Below, in pieces: positions 7,831-18,825 of a DNA stretch of 64,000 nt. A program made the position numbers and the translations under genes. Origin of the DNA: Lachnospira hominis (ex Liu et al. 2021) (GTDB lineage Bacteria; Bacillota; Clostridia; Lachnospirales; Lachnospiraceae); NCBI RefSeq assembly GCF_014287955.1, contig NZ_JACOPD010000002.1:248001-312000 (forward strand), given 5' to 3'. The notes under the pieces were generated by a model that made no database searches, was not told the DNA's origin, and saw nothing but the letters and a program-made list of their open reading frames with translations. Each line of letters starts with the position of its first letter. Within the stretch, counting starts at the first letter, position 1.

Positions 7831-10797
7831 TCATTCTTCTTCACTGTTATTTTGTACTGCTGATACAAATAATGGCTTAATCTCATCAAACATAGATGAT
7901 TCATCATTTATGTTTTTATAATTACCAACAACGCACAGATGATTCTGTTTAAGTCCTGCTTCAACAATTGGTGCCAGTTCTCTTATCTTCTCCGGTGTCG
8001 CACCTAAAACTTCATCACGCTCTCTCTGATAATCTTCAATAGTCACATTGCTTATATATGCTCCAAATGAACGAACGCCCTTAGCTGCCGGATTCATTGG
8101 TGTATCCATATCTCCTATTGTACCAATTATGAACTTGAGCATGTCTCTGTCACTCACATCAAAATTCTTAATATAATCAACTGATTCATCAAAAATTTCA
8201 TTTGTCTTTTTAAGGTTAGGATCACGGTAAGATACCATATACATGTCACCATTTTTGCCAAAACCGCTCATACAGCCGTATGCACCGCCTTTAACACGCA
8301 CATTTATCCAAAGATAATCATAGCCGAAAATAACTTTTAAAACTCTTAATGCACCTGTATACTTATATCCCGCATCAACAAAATTGCCACATCTTGCAAC
8401 ATATTGAACCTGTGATGATGACGTAAAACCTGTTTTAACATTACATGGCTTAAATTTTCTTATTTCTACAGGATAATTGTCTGTATTTAATTTTCCTGCA
8501 AAATCACCAAAAGCAGCCTTAAATTTATCATATCCATCATCATTGGCATTAAAGCTGACAACAAGGTTTTCCTTTGTAAATATAAGCTTTATAAGCTGGT
8601 TAAGTGTACCTGCAATCTCTTCTTTTCTGTTATCAAAATCTTTTTCAATCTCCTGGATAAAAAGGTAAAATCCGTATCCTCTCATAAGATTTGAATAATA
8701 TCCCGATGCAGATAACTGTGACATTCCATAAAGCATAGCTACTGTATGTCCCATACCTGTCATTGAGCTTTCAATTCTCGACTTTGTTCTTGAAATAATC
8801 TCTTTAAGTCTCTTATAATCATCAAATTTTGTACAATATATAATTTCATGCATCATTTCAAGCATAAAAGGTATTTTTTCATATAATACTTTACCTTTTA
8901 CCTCATATCTTATCTGATACTTATCAAGTTCTTTATTATCTGTATATATTGCAGAATCTGATGAAAGTCCTCCCGAATTAATATTGATTTCATTAGTAAG
9001 TTCAGGATATGTGAAATTATCAGTATCCATAAGTCCAAGCACTGATGAAAGGAGTCCTATATATGGTACAAGTTCATCTGATACACTCTTACATTCAAAA
9101 GACATCATAATATATGCAATTCTGTTGGTAAACATATTATGGTGAATAACCTTGATACCATTTTCCTCTTTTTCATCGATATAAAGTCTTGCCGGAGTTT
9201 TTCCAATATCTTTGAGTGCGAGCATTGGAATTTTTTCAAGATTCTCCTGACTTGAAGGCTCGTCCTGATATTCCTTTAATTCCTTTGTTTCACGCACATA
9301 CTGCTGTATCTGCTCTTTTGTCAGCTTAGACTTAAAATCTGCAAGCTCAGACTTTGTCTTATCTTCAAGTTCTTTTTCAAGATTCCTTTTCGGAACCAGC
9401 GATATAACAGAACCATGATGATTATTTACAAGCCACTCCTCGATTATTTTTTCAAATAATCCTGACTCTTTTTCTTTTTTAATCTGCTCAAATGTCTTTC
9501 CCGCCTCAATATGAATAAACGGCTTATTTTCATCATAAAGCCAGCTGTCCATCATTGTGAGATAATACATTAATCCCTTTGGATATGCACCATAATCAGC
9601 CTCACGGTATTTGAATTCATAATAATTGATTCCCGCATCAATCATACGCATATCAATACCATTTTTTACAATATCACTGAGCACTTCATTAATTGTATCT
9701 GTGAACTCCTGTCTCTTATTTTCATCTGCATTTTTAGCAATAATTGAATAAATCGGCTGATACACAGATGTCTCAAAACTGCTGTAAATATCGGTTCCTA
9801 TATTTTTATCAATAAGAGCCTGTTTTAACTTTGCTCCGGGAGCCATGATAAGTGCATAATCAAGAATCTGCATTGCAAGATAAAGTTTTGCATCAAGTGA
9901 TGTTCCAACAACCTTGTTATATGAAAGAAATGCATTATTTTCAAGCGGTTCGTCATCCGTTACAGCATAATTAAATTCCTTAAAAACATCATTTTCAAAA
10001 CTCTTCTGTGCAGGAATTGATGCGTCAATCTCTACATCATCTGCATCAAAATCACTAAGGTATTCCCTATCAAGATAATCAAGTCTTTCCTGTACATCCA
10101 TATCACCATACAGATAAATATAGCTGTTTACAGGATGATAAAACTTCTTGTGATAATCAAGAAATTCATTGTAATCAAGTTCAGGAATATGAGCAGGCTC
10201 ACCGCCCGACTCAAATCTGTAAGGCGTGTCAGGAAATAAAGATACACATGTATATCTTGAAAGCACGTCATCCGGTGACGAATATACACCTTTCATCTCA
10301 TTATATACAACGCCATTGATTTTAAGCTCATCATCCTCATTTTCAAGTTCATAATGCCAGCCTTCCTGCTTAAAAATCTGTGGCTTATTATAAATATCAG
10401 GATAAAATACCGCATCCATATAAACATCCATAATATTTTTGAAATCCACATCATTGCAGCTCGCAACGGGATATACAGTCTTATCCGGATAAGTCATAGC
10501 ATTAAGAAATGTGTTGAGCGACCCCTTGCAAAGTTCTACAAACGGGTCTTTCACAGGATATTTTCTTGAACCGCAGAGTGTCGAATGTTCAAGAATATGC
10601 TGCAGCCCTGTATCGTTATACGGCGGTGTCTTAAAACCTATAGAAAATACCTTATTATTATCATCATTGGAAACAATGGCAATCCTTGCACCGCTCTTTT
10701 TATGTCTTAATAAAAGCCCTGTAGAATCTAAATCTTCAAGCTTTTCAACGGAAATTACATCATATTTTGATAAATTCAGTTTATTTATATCAGTCAT
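7831..10797 (-). CDS. M16C metalloprotease (presequence-protease/insulinase family)
   Basis: A 988-residue protein of the M16C family, which degrades peptides in a closed two-half chamber. The inverted zinc motif HxxEH is present as HILEH (His67, Glu70, His71), in the family context TGLQHILEHSTLCGSRKYPVKDPF, given here as TGLQHILEH and STLCGSRKYPVKDPF. The four-domain length fits PreP rather than the 400-residue M16B type. There is no signal peptide, so it probably acts in the cytoplasm on peptides. The start at 10797 has AAGGAGGA 4-5 bases upstream. An open frame continues 38 codons further but lacks a site and covers a structured leader. Era follows 21 bases downstream. Confidence 0.93.
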   Translation of the reverse strand: MTDINKLNLSKYDVISVEKLEDLDSTGLLLRHKKSGARIAIVSNDDNNKVFSIGFKTPPYNDTGLQHILEHSTLCGSRKYPVKDPFVELCKGSLNTFLNAMTYPDKTVYPVASCNDVDFKNIMDVYMDAVFYPDIYNKPQIFKQEGWHYELENEDDELKINGVVYNEMKGVYSSPDDVLSRYTCVSLFPDTPYRFESGGEPAHIPELDYNEFLDYHKKFYHPVNSYIYLYGDMDVQERLDYLDREYLSDFDADDVEIDASIPAQKSFENDVFKEFNYAVTDDEPLENNAFLSYNKVVGTSLDAKLYLAMQILDYALIMAPGAKLKQALIDKNIGTDIYSSFETSVYQPIYSIIAKNADENKRQEFTDTINEVLSDIVKNGIDMRMIDAGINYYEFKYREADYGAYPKGLMYYLTMMDSWLYDENKPFIHIEAGKTFEQIKKEKESGLFEKIIEEWLVNNHHGSVISLVPKRNLEKELEDKTKSELADFKSKLTKEQIQQYVRETKELKEYQDEPSSQENLEKIPMLALKDIGKTPARLYIDEKEENGIKVIHHNMFTNRIAYIMMSFECKSVSDELVPYIGLLSSVLGLMDTDNFTYPELTNEININSGGLSSDSAIYTDNKELDKYQIRYEVKGKVLYEKIPFMLEMMHEIIYCTKFDDYKRLKEIISRTKSRIESSMTGMGHTVAMLYGMSQLSASGYYSNLMRGYGFYLFIQEIEKDFDNRKEEIAGTLNQLIKLIFTKENLVVSFNANDDGYDKFKAAFGDFAGKLNTDNYPVEIRKFKPCNVKTGFTSSSQVQYVARCGNFVDAGYKYTGALRVLKVIFGYDYLWINVRVKGGAYGCMSGFGKNGDMYMVSYRDPNLKKTNEIFDESVDYIKNFDVSDRDMLKFIIGTIGDMDTPMNPAAKGVRSFGAYISNVTIEDYQRERDEVLGATPEKIRELAPIVEAGLKQNHLCVVGNYKNINDESSMFDEIKPLFVSAVQNNSEEE

Positions 10798-10800
10798 AAA

Positions 10801-10869
10801 TCCTCCTTGTTTTGTGTTACAAAATCCGAGTCTCTCCAGCGAGGAGAGGATTTTATCCTCCTTGTTTTG
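10801..10869 (-). promoter_or_regulatory. Structured leader with duplicated ribosome-binding sequence
   Basis: Upstream of the M16C protease start, TCCTCCTTGTTTTG occurs twice (10801-10814 and 10856-10869; AAGGAGGA on the coding strand). Between the copies a nested hairpin can form: outer arms 10821-10827 and 10848-10854, inner arms 10833-10837 and 10843-10847. Any control of translation is inference. Confidence 0.4.
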
Positions 10870-10968
10870 CGAAGAAACTATATTCTTTTTAATATTATCA
10901 CATTTTTGCATTTATATCCATATTTATTTGTAATTAAACCTATCCTCTGCTTCTTAAAACGAAGAAAA

Positions 10969-11088
10969 AAAGTCTGTTTTCACATATTGGATTTCTAATC
11001 CCGAGATGAAAATTGTCCTCCATTTCATGAAACGTGGAAAAAATAAAGTCTGTTTTCACATATTGGATTTTTAATCCCGAGGTGAAAA
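10969..11088. repeat. Two 44-bp direct repeats, 76 bp apart
   Basis: Bases 10969-11012 and 11045-11088 match at 42 of 44 positions. The second copy is the left arm and loop of the dnaJ terminator; the first looks like a partial duplicate of it lacking the complete right arm. The stretch 10870-11041 otherwise holds no gene I can see. Confidence 0.75.
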
Positions 11089-11099
11089 CAGACTTTATT
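11042..11099 (-). terminator. Terminator of the heat-shock operon
   Basis: An 18-bp perfect stem (11042-11059 with 11082-11099) with a 22-base loop begins 4 bases after the dnaJ stop on the minus strand and is followed by T-rich sequence. Confidence 0.85.
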
Positions 11100-11103
11100 T
11101 TTT

Positions 11104-12234
11104 TTATTTGAAAAATCCCTTTTTCTTTATATGCTTTTCTTCGCCTGTAAGTGCTTTGTCGTATGCAATCAAAGCCTCTTTCTGCTCATTTGTAAGACGT
11201 TTAGGAACATCTACGATAACTGTGATGTAATGGTCGCCTCGCACTGCATTGTTTCTTACAGTCGGCATGCCTTTTCCTCTTAAACGTACAACCGTGCCTG
11301 AAGCCGTTCCCGGTTTTACTTCGTAAACCACTTCGCCATCTACAGTCTTAACTTTTACTTCACCGCCAAGAACTGCTGTTGGATAAGATATAACAACATC
11401 TGACATTATATTATATCCATCTCTCTTAAATTCAGGGTCTGCTGAAATCATTACTGTTACAAGCAAATCTCCTCTTGGTCCGCCATTTACACCCGGCTCA
11501 CCTTTGCCCTGTATTCTTACACTCTGACCATTATCAATTCCGGCTGGAATTGTAACTTCGATAGTCTTTCTTGTGTTGATATAACCGCTTCCATGACAGT
11601 CAGGACATTTTTCTTTAATAATCTTACCTGTACCGTTACAGTCCGGACAAGGCTGGACATTACGAACCATGCCAAGAAATGACTGCTGTGTGTATACAAC
11701 CTGACCTTTACCGCCACACTTAGGACATGTCTCAGGCTGAGTACCAGGTTTTGCACCTGTACCATTACACTTCTGACATGAGTCTTTAAATTCAATATCT
11801 ATCTTCTTGCTCGTTCCTTTTACCGATTCGGCAAATGTAATTCTGACAGATTTTCTTACATCTGCACCACGCATTGGTCCATTACTGTTTCTTCTTCTTG
11901 AACCGCCGCCAAACAAATCTCCAAAAATATCTCCACCGCCAAATATATCGCTGAAAATATCTCCCATGTTGCTGTAATCAAAGCCACCGCCGCCGGCACC
12001 TCCATTTTCAAATGCAGAATGTCCAAATTGGTCATACTGACGACGTTTTTCAGCATCACTTAACACTGCATATGCTTCTGATGCCTCTTTAAACTTCGCT
12101 TCAGCTTCTTTATCACCGGGATTTGTATCAGGATGGTACTTCTTTGCAAGCTGCCTGTATGCCTTTTTTATTGCAGCATCATCGGCATCTCTTGAAACGC
12201 CAAGAACCTCATAATAATCTCTTTTATCTGCCAT
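11104..12234 (-). CDS. dnaJ: Chaperone DnaJ
   Basis: DnaJ (Hsp40) delivers unfolded clients to DnaK and stimulates its ATPase. The 376-residue protein has the full type I layout: J domain (residues 1-70, HPD at 34-36), Gly/Phe-rich stretch (about 75-125), four CxxCxGxG zinc repeats ([32 protein letters not shown]) and a C-terminal substrate-binding region. The start has GGAGTTAAT directly before the ATG. It is the last gene of hrcA-grpE-dnaK-dnaJ, separated from dnaK by 177 bp that contain a hairpin. Confidence 0.97.
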   Translation of the reverse strand: MADKRDYYEVLGVSRDADDAAIKKAYRQLAKKYHPDTNPGDKEAEAKFKEASEAYAVLSDAEKRRQYDQFGHSAFENGGAGGGGFDYSNMGDIFSDIFGGGDIFGDLFGGGSRRRNSNGPMRGADVRKSVRITFAESVKGTSKKIDIEFKDSCQKCNGTGAKPGTQPETCPKCGGKGQVVYTQQSFLGMVRNVQPCPDCNGTGKIIKEKCPDCHGSGYINTRKTIEVTIPAGIDNGQSVRIQGKGEPGVNGGPRGDLLVTVMISADPEFKRDGYNIMSDVVISYPTAVLGGEVKVKTVDGEVVYEVKPGTASGTVVRLRGKGMPTVRNNAVRGDHYITVIVDVPKRLTNEQKEALIAYDKALTGEEKHIKKKGFFK

Positions 12235-12293
12235 ATTAACTCCATTTCTGTGTTTGTCTAATACACATGTAAAATTTTTGCTTTTTTCACCAA

Positions 12294-12326
12294 AAACTGC
12301 ACAGGGCTTTCTGCCCCATGCAGTTT
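12294..12326 (-). terminator. Imperfect hairpin between dnaK and dnaJ
   Basis: Arms 12294-12307 and 12313-12326 pair except for a two-base internal mismatch and are followed on the minus strand by TTGG, a weak T-tract. It may be a partial terminator or an mRNA-processing/stability element that lowers dnaJ relative to dnaK. No further feature is visible in 12235-12411. Confidence 0.45.
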
Positions 12327-12411
12327 AATTCAAGCTCCAATATTTAATGAATCAATACACGCTCTGTAACTTTCACTACTGCATGTAAATCCGTTTAAAC
12401 ATCAATTGATT

Positions 12412-14346
<1,935 letters not shown>

Positions 14347-14385
14347 TCATAATGTAAATGCTGCAATTAATCACTCAAAATTCAA

Positions 14386-15009
14386 CTAATTGGCAACCTT
14401 TACCATGCTGTGACGAATCACAGTATCTCTATATGTGTAACCCTTCTCAAATTCTTCAACTACTATTCCTTCGCCTACTGAATCATCTTCAACATGCATT
14501 ACTGCATTATGAACATCCGGGTTAAACTCCAAACCAACTGCCTCGATAGGTTTAACTTCAAGATCTTCAAGCATCTTCATTGTCTGCTTGTAAACCATAT
14601 CCATACCTTTGGCAAATGGTGTTTCCTTTTCTTCATCCGTGATTGCTTTAAAACCACGTTCAAAATTATCAACAATAGGAAGTAACTTTTTAATTACATC
14701 TGAAGCTCCCATTTCAAACATTGCTGACTTCTCTTTATCTGTACGCTTTCTGTAATTGTCAAACTCAGCCATCTGACGCTTAACTCTGTCCTGCAGTTCA
14801 TCAATAACAGCGTCTCGTGGATCTTTCTTTTTATTATCAGATTTATCATTATCTGTATCACCTGCTGCCTCCGCATCGCTTGCAGTGTTATCTGCATCTG
14901 CGTTATCAGCCTGAGCTTCTACAGTTTCAGCGTCTTTTTTTTCAGTCTTATCAATATCTTTTTCTAATTTTTCATCTTTCTTCTTTAAATCTTTTTCTTT
15001 CTTTGACAC
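14386..15009 (-). CDS. grpE: Nucleotide exchange factor GrpE
   Basis: GrpE releases ADP from DnaK. The product has a long Lys/Glu/Asp-rich, low-complexity N-terminus (about the first 75 residues), then the coiled-coil dimer region (ELQDRVKRQMAEFDNYRKRT) and the C-terminal beta domain ending with VEEFEKGYTYRDTVIRHSMVKV. I favour the GTG at 15009 (207 residues), with AAAGG-type sequence 10-12 bases upstream; a TTG at 15021 directly abuts that sequence and is less likely. It follows hrcA by fewer than 20 bases and precedes dnaK. Confidence 0.95.
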   Translation of the reverse strand: MSKKEKDLKKKDEKLEKDIDKTEKKDAETVEAQADNADADNTASDAEAAGDTDNDKSDNKKKDPRDAVIDELQDRVKRQMAEFDNYRKRTDKEKSAMFEMGASDVIKKLLPIVDNFERGFKAITDEEKETPFAKGMDMVYKQTMKMLEDLEVKPIEAVGLEFNPDVHNAVMHVEDDSVGEGIVVEEFEKGYTYRDTVIRHSMVKVAN

Positions 15010-15027
15010 TTTTATATCCAACCTTTC

Positions 15028-16101
15028 CTATGATTTCTTAAAGACATCATCCAGTTGATTCTGAATTGTCTTAAGTTTTTCAACAACTTTATCATAATCC
15101 ATACGTTTCGGTCCGATAATACCTATCGTTCCACGCATGCCATCCTGCAGCTCATAAGTTGCCGTAACTACGCTACAGTCTTTCATTGACTCAACCGGTG
15201 CTTCATTTCCTATATATACCTGAATTCCTGTATTATCGGAATCATCACTCTCTGTATCTTTTACAAAATCAGTAAGTGACTGTTTTTCCTCAAGTGCATA
15301 TATAAGCTCACTTGCTTTCGTCGAATCGCTAAGCTCAGGATATTTGAAAATATTAGTTGCACCGCTGGTATATATCTTTAAATTATCTTCTCCGCTTATT
15401 GTCTCAACAATAGCATCAACAACTTCTTTTACAAGCTGCATATGCTCTCCTGCCTGATTCTCCATCTTAGATACAATACTAAGATTCATCTCCTGCAATG
15501 AAAGTCCTGTAAGGCTCGTATTCAAAAGAATGTTAAGCTTTAAAAGATTCTCCTGTGATAAATCTTCACTTACTGTTATTACTTTGTTACGGATTATATT
15601 GCCTTCCATAACAATAACCGCCAGAATCTTATTTGTTTCAAGCTGCGAAAGCTGGACAAATTTAAGCTTGTTACCTTTAACCTGTGGTGCACTGACCATT
15701 GTTGCATAGTTAGTATCTTTTGCAAGCACTTTTGCAACATTCTGAAGAAGTTCTTCAACCTTATCGACCTTCTGTGAAAGGATACCCTGCATTGACTCAA
15801 CTTCTTTTTCTCTGTCTGTCACTACCTGCTCCCTGTTCACAAGTTCTGTCTCTTTCTGACTCATCATATCATCCACATAAAATCTGTAACCTTTATCTGT
15901 AGGAATTCTTCCTGCCGATGTATGAGGCTGGACAATATATCCAAGTTCTTCAAGGTCTGCCATCTCATTTCTGATTGTGGCCGAACTCAGTTTCAAATCT
16001 GCATATTTGGATATGGTTCTTGAGCCAACCGGTTCGCCTGTTTCAAGATAATTTTTAATGATTGCTTTCAGAATCTTAACTTTTCTGTCATCAAGTTCCA
16101 T
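15028..16101 (-). CDS. hrcA: Heat-inducible transcription repressor HrcA
   Basis: HrcA represses class I heat-shock genes by binding CIRCE. The 357-residue product has the family N-terminal winged helix (VKILKAIIKNYLETGEPVGSRTISKY, split here as VKILKAIIKNYLETGEP and VGSRTISKY), the LSSATIRNEMADLEELG recognition region, and the C-terminal GAF-like domain ending with GPKRMDYDKVV. AAGGAG stands 11 bases before the ATG. Being first gene behind its own operator, it is autoregulated. Repression is normally relieved when GroEL is titrated by unfolded proteins; groEL is not in this window. Confidence 0.96.
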   Translation of the reverse strand: MELDDRKVKILKAIIKNYLETGEPVGSRTISKYADLKLSSATIRNEMADLEELGYIVQPHTSAGRIPTDKGYRFYVDDMMSQKETELVNREQVVTDREKEVESMQGILSQKVDKVEELLQNVAKVLAKDTNYATMVSAPQVKGNKLKFVQLSQLETNKILAVIVMEGNIIRNKVITVSEDLSQENLLKLNILLNTSLTGLSLQEMNLSIVSKMENQAGEHMQLVKEVVDAIVETISGEDNLKIYTSGATNIFKYPELSDSTKASELIYALEEKQSLTDFVKDTESDDSDNTGIQVYIGNEAPVESMKDCSVVTATYELQDGMRGTIGIIGPKRMDYDKVVEKLKTIQNQLDDVFKKS

Positions 16102-16149
16102 TGACTCTCACTCCTTATCCATAAATAAATGCTGCTTATTTATCTCATG

Positions 16150-16176
16150 TTAGCACTCGTTAAATTTGAGTGCTAA
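16150..16176 (-). promoter_or_regulatory. CIRCE operator (HrcA binding site)
   Basis: A perfect TTAGCACTC-N9-GAGTGCTAA lies about 50 bp before hrcA and just downstream of the promoter, so bound HrcA would block early transcription, and the repeat is also present in the mRNA leader. Confidence 0.97.
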
Positions 16177-16190
16177 CATTTGATATACAT

Positions 16191-16219
16191 AAAATAACAC
16201 TACCTCATATTAATGTCAA
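16191..16219 (-). promoter_or_regulatory. Promoter of hrcA-grpE-dnaK-dnaJ
   Basis: Minus-strand TTGACA (16214-16219), a 17-bp spacer and TATTTT (16191-16196). Initiation would fall near 16184, immediately before CIRCE. Confidence 0.75.
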
Positions 16220-16240
16220 CACCCTTATTAAATTTTTTTA

Positions 16241-17041
16241 TTAAGAAATTCTAAACTTTAAAAATCTCATATTAACTGCCTGGTTTATTTCATTATAAAT
16301 GCTGCCAAATTCTGAATTTACCGCCTCATCCATCTCTCCGCAGATGTCCATGCCTATAACTTTACGCATTTCAAATGTGTCCTCAATTATTGCAAAAAGC
16401 TCATCAACACTCATGATTCCCTGATTCCAGTTTGTTTTATATTCTTTTTCATCAAGCACATCTTTATCAACCGAAATATATACAGGTCTTTTTCCTGTCC
16501 AGCATTTATCTATAAGTTCATTTTCAAGACCATACTGTTGTCCTCTCTTTTTAAGTATTGTCTGCTTTGTAATAAACTTTACCCCCAGCTCCTTCATTTC
16601 TTTATCTATATTATCTTTGTCAACACCTACAACAGTTACTTTCCCTTTAAAGCCGGAATCTTCCACCAGATTTCTAATCCAGCCGCCGCATGATAAAACA
16701 TCACCAAATGCCGGCTTTTGCATATCAGAATGATTATCAAATACTATCAGGTCAAACGGCTCCTCTATAAGACTTAACCATAAAAGTGTGAGATAATGGT
16801 AATTGCCTCCATCAATAAAATGAATACCTTTTGTCGGATATTCTTTCATCATTTCACGAAAATTTTCTTTTGCCATATCATCACAATATCCGTTTGTCCC
16901 TGTCATACTGACAGCATCTATAACTCCAGCACCGCCTTTTTTTAATTTATCAATAAATAAAGGTTGTTCATCATAAATTCCCGATACATTAACTAATGTT
17001 ACATTCCCATAATCGTCCTGCATATAATACCCCGCTTTCAT
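16241..17041 (-). CDS. Arginase/agmatinase-family protein
   Basis: The 266-residue product belongs to the ureohydrolase (arginase) fold. Metal-ligand motifs are visible: DNHSD near residue 98 (family DAHxD) and YISVDKDVLD near 190 (family SxDxDxxDP). An EMDE acid motif near the C-terminus may be the substrate-carboxylate region. The spacing departs from canonical arginase and agmatinase, the protein is shorter, and the loops before DNHSD are unusual, so the substrate is uncertain; formiminoglutamase-like or other amidino hydrolysis is possible. It lies between the heat-shock promoter and thrC, without an obvious strong ribosome binding site, and appears to be a single gene. Confidence 0.75.
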   Translation of the reverse strand: MKAGYYMQDDYGNVTLVNVSGIYDEQPLFIDKLKKGGAGVIDAVSMTGTNGYCDDMAKENFREMMKEYPTKGIHFIDGGNYHYLTLLWLSLIEEPFDLIVFDNHSDMQKPAFGDVLSCGGWIRNLVEDSGFKGKVTVVGVDKDNIDKEMKELGVKFITKQTILKKRGQQYGLENELIDKCWTGKRPVYISVDKDVLDEKEYKTNWNQGIMSVDELFAIIEDTFEMRKVIGMDICGEMDEAVNSEFGSIYNEINQAVNMRFLKFRIS

Positions 17042-17105
17042 TTTAGTCTTTCAAATTTTCCATATAATTGAAAACATATTCTCCCCTCTGATACAAGATA
17101 TGAAA

Positions 17106-17149
17106 AAAGCTTCTGCAAAACAGATTCAAATCCATTTTGCAAAAGCTTT
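17106..17149 (-). terminator. Terminator of thrC
   Basis: Arms 17106-17120 and 17135-17149 pair with one G-T wobble, a 14-base loop and a run of T on the minus strand, just after the thrC stop. Confidence 0.8.
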
Positions 17150-17170
17150 ATGCTTTATAATTAATTCCGA

Positions 17171-18658
17171 TTAAATTCCAAGAATCTTTTTAACGCTTGA
17201 ACTCATCTCATTAACTTCACATACTGTATCATGAAGAACAGGTGCTGTTCTTATATCTTCAATTGCCTGTGGAACGGCAACATTAGAAATCTTGCTTAAT
17301 TCATCTACAAGTTCAAAGTCAGTCATACTGTCATACTTTGAATCAATAGCATCCATAACGCTTCTTGTAAACTTATATGGACTTGCTGTTGATGCAATTA
17401 CTGTAACTGTATCATCGCCGGTCTCTTTCTTATATTTCTCGTAAACTGTAGCAGCAACTGCTGTATGAGTATCGATAACATAGCCTGTATCTTCATAAAG
17501 CTTCTTTATTGTAGCTGCATCTTCAGCTTCAGTTGCATAATTGCCATAGAAATCAGATAACTGTGCTTTCATCTCAGGTGTAATCTCGTACTTGCCTGTG
17601 TTCTTTAATGATTCCATAAGCTCTGAATTCTTCTTTGCACTATTTCCGGCAATTCTATAGATAAGACGTTCAAGATTACTTGAAATAAGAATATCCATAG
17701 AAGGAGATGTTGTAAGAACAAACTCTCTGTTTCTGTCGTATTCACCTGTTGTGAAGAAATCATATAATACTTTATTCTCATTTGATGCACAAATAAGCTT
17801 GTTAATAGGAAGTCCCATATTCTTAGCATAGAATGCTGCAAGGATATTACCAAAATTACCTGTAGGAACTACAGCATTAATCTTGTCTCCGGCTTTAATC
17901 TCACCATCTGCAAGAAGTCTTGTATAAGCATATACATAATAAACAATCTGTGGTACAAGACGTCCGATATTGATTGAGTTAGCTGATGAGAACTGAAATC
18001 CTGCCTCTGCCATCTCTTTTTCAAGCTCTTTGTCTCCGAAAATCTTCTTTACACCAGTCTGTGCATCATCAAAGTTTCCTTTAATTCCGATTACATATGT
18101 ATTATCACCCTTCTGTGTAACCATCTGTTTTTCCTGAATCGGGCTGACACCATTCTTAGGATAAAATACAATAATACGTGTTCCCTTAACATCGGCAAAT
18201 CCTGCAAGTGCAGCTTTTCCTGTATCGCCTGATGTAGCTGTAAGAATAACTATCTCATTATGTACGTCATTCTTCTTAGCTGAAGTTATAAGCAAATGTG
18301 GAAGTATTGAAAGTGCCATATCCTTGAATGCAATAGTTGCACCATGGAAAAGTTCCAGATAATAAGCACCATCAGCTTTGACAAGCGGTGCGATTACATC
18401 TGTATCAAACTTTTCATCATATGCCTTGTCGATACAAGCCTTTAACTCTTCTTCTGTGAAATCATCCAGCATAAGCTTCATTACTTCATATGCCACTTCT
18501 TTGTATGACATCTTAGATAACTCTTCAAGACTCTTGTCAAATGAAGGAATACTTTCCGGTACAAATAAACCGCCGTCCGGTGCAAGTCCCTTTAATATTG
18601 CCTGTGATGCAGTAACCTTTACGCTGTCGTCTCTGGTACTTTTGTAAAACAAACTCAT
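17171..18658 (-). CDS. thrC: Threonine synthase
   Basis: This PLP enzyme converts O-phosphohomoserine to threonine. The 495-residue product has the long-form (yeast/E. coli type) N-terminus YKSTRDDSVKVTASQAILKG, the PDGGLFVP motif, the PLP lysine in LFHGATIAFKDMALS, and the TATSGDTGKAAL phosphate-binding segment. I use the ATG at 18658, which has GGTGGAAAG upstream; an in-frame ATG eight codons earlier has no site. It appears monocistronic, ending in a strong hairpin. No homoserine kinase or dehydrogenase gene is nearby. Confidence 0.96.
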   Translation of the reverse strand: MSLFYKSTRDDSVKVTASQAILKGLAPDGGLFVPESIPSFDKSLEELSKMSYKEVAYEVMKLMLDDFTEEELKACIDKAYDEKFDTDVIAPLVKADGAYYLELFHGATIAFKDMALSILPHLLITSAKKNDVHNEIVILTATSGDTGKAALAGFADVKGTRIIVFYPKNGVSPIQEKQMVTQKGDNTYVIGIKGNFDDAQTGVKKIFGDKELEKEMAEAGFQFSSANSINIGRLVPQIVYYVYAYTRLLADGEIKAGDKINAVVPTGNFGNILAAFYAKNMGLPINKLICASNENKVLYDFFTTGEYDRNREFVLTTSPSMDILISSNLERLIYRIAGNSAKKNSELMESLKNTGKYEITPEMKAQLSDFYGNYATEAEDAATIKKLYEDTGYVIDTHTAVAATVYEKYKKETGDDTVTVIASTASPYKFTRSVMDAIDSKYDSMTDFELVDELSKISNVAVPQAIEDIRTAPVLHDTVCEVNEMSSSVKKILGI

Positions 18659-18825
18659 TCTTCTTTCCACCCTTAATATCATTTACTAATTTTTATATGG
18701 AAAAATCAACATCATTGACATATAATAAAACCATATAATCATTTGTTATTATACAACATAGTTATGAATAAACACAACATTATTTTGCAAATTTACACAT
18801 TCATTTAAAAAAAAGGAGAAAATAT

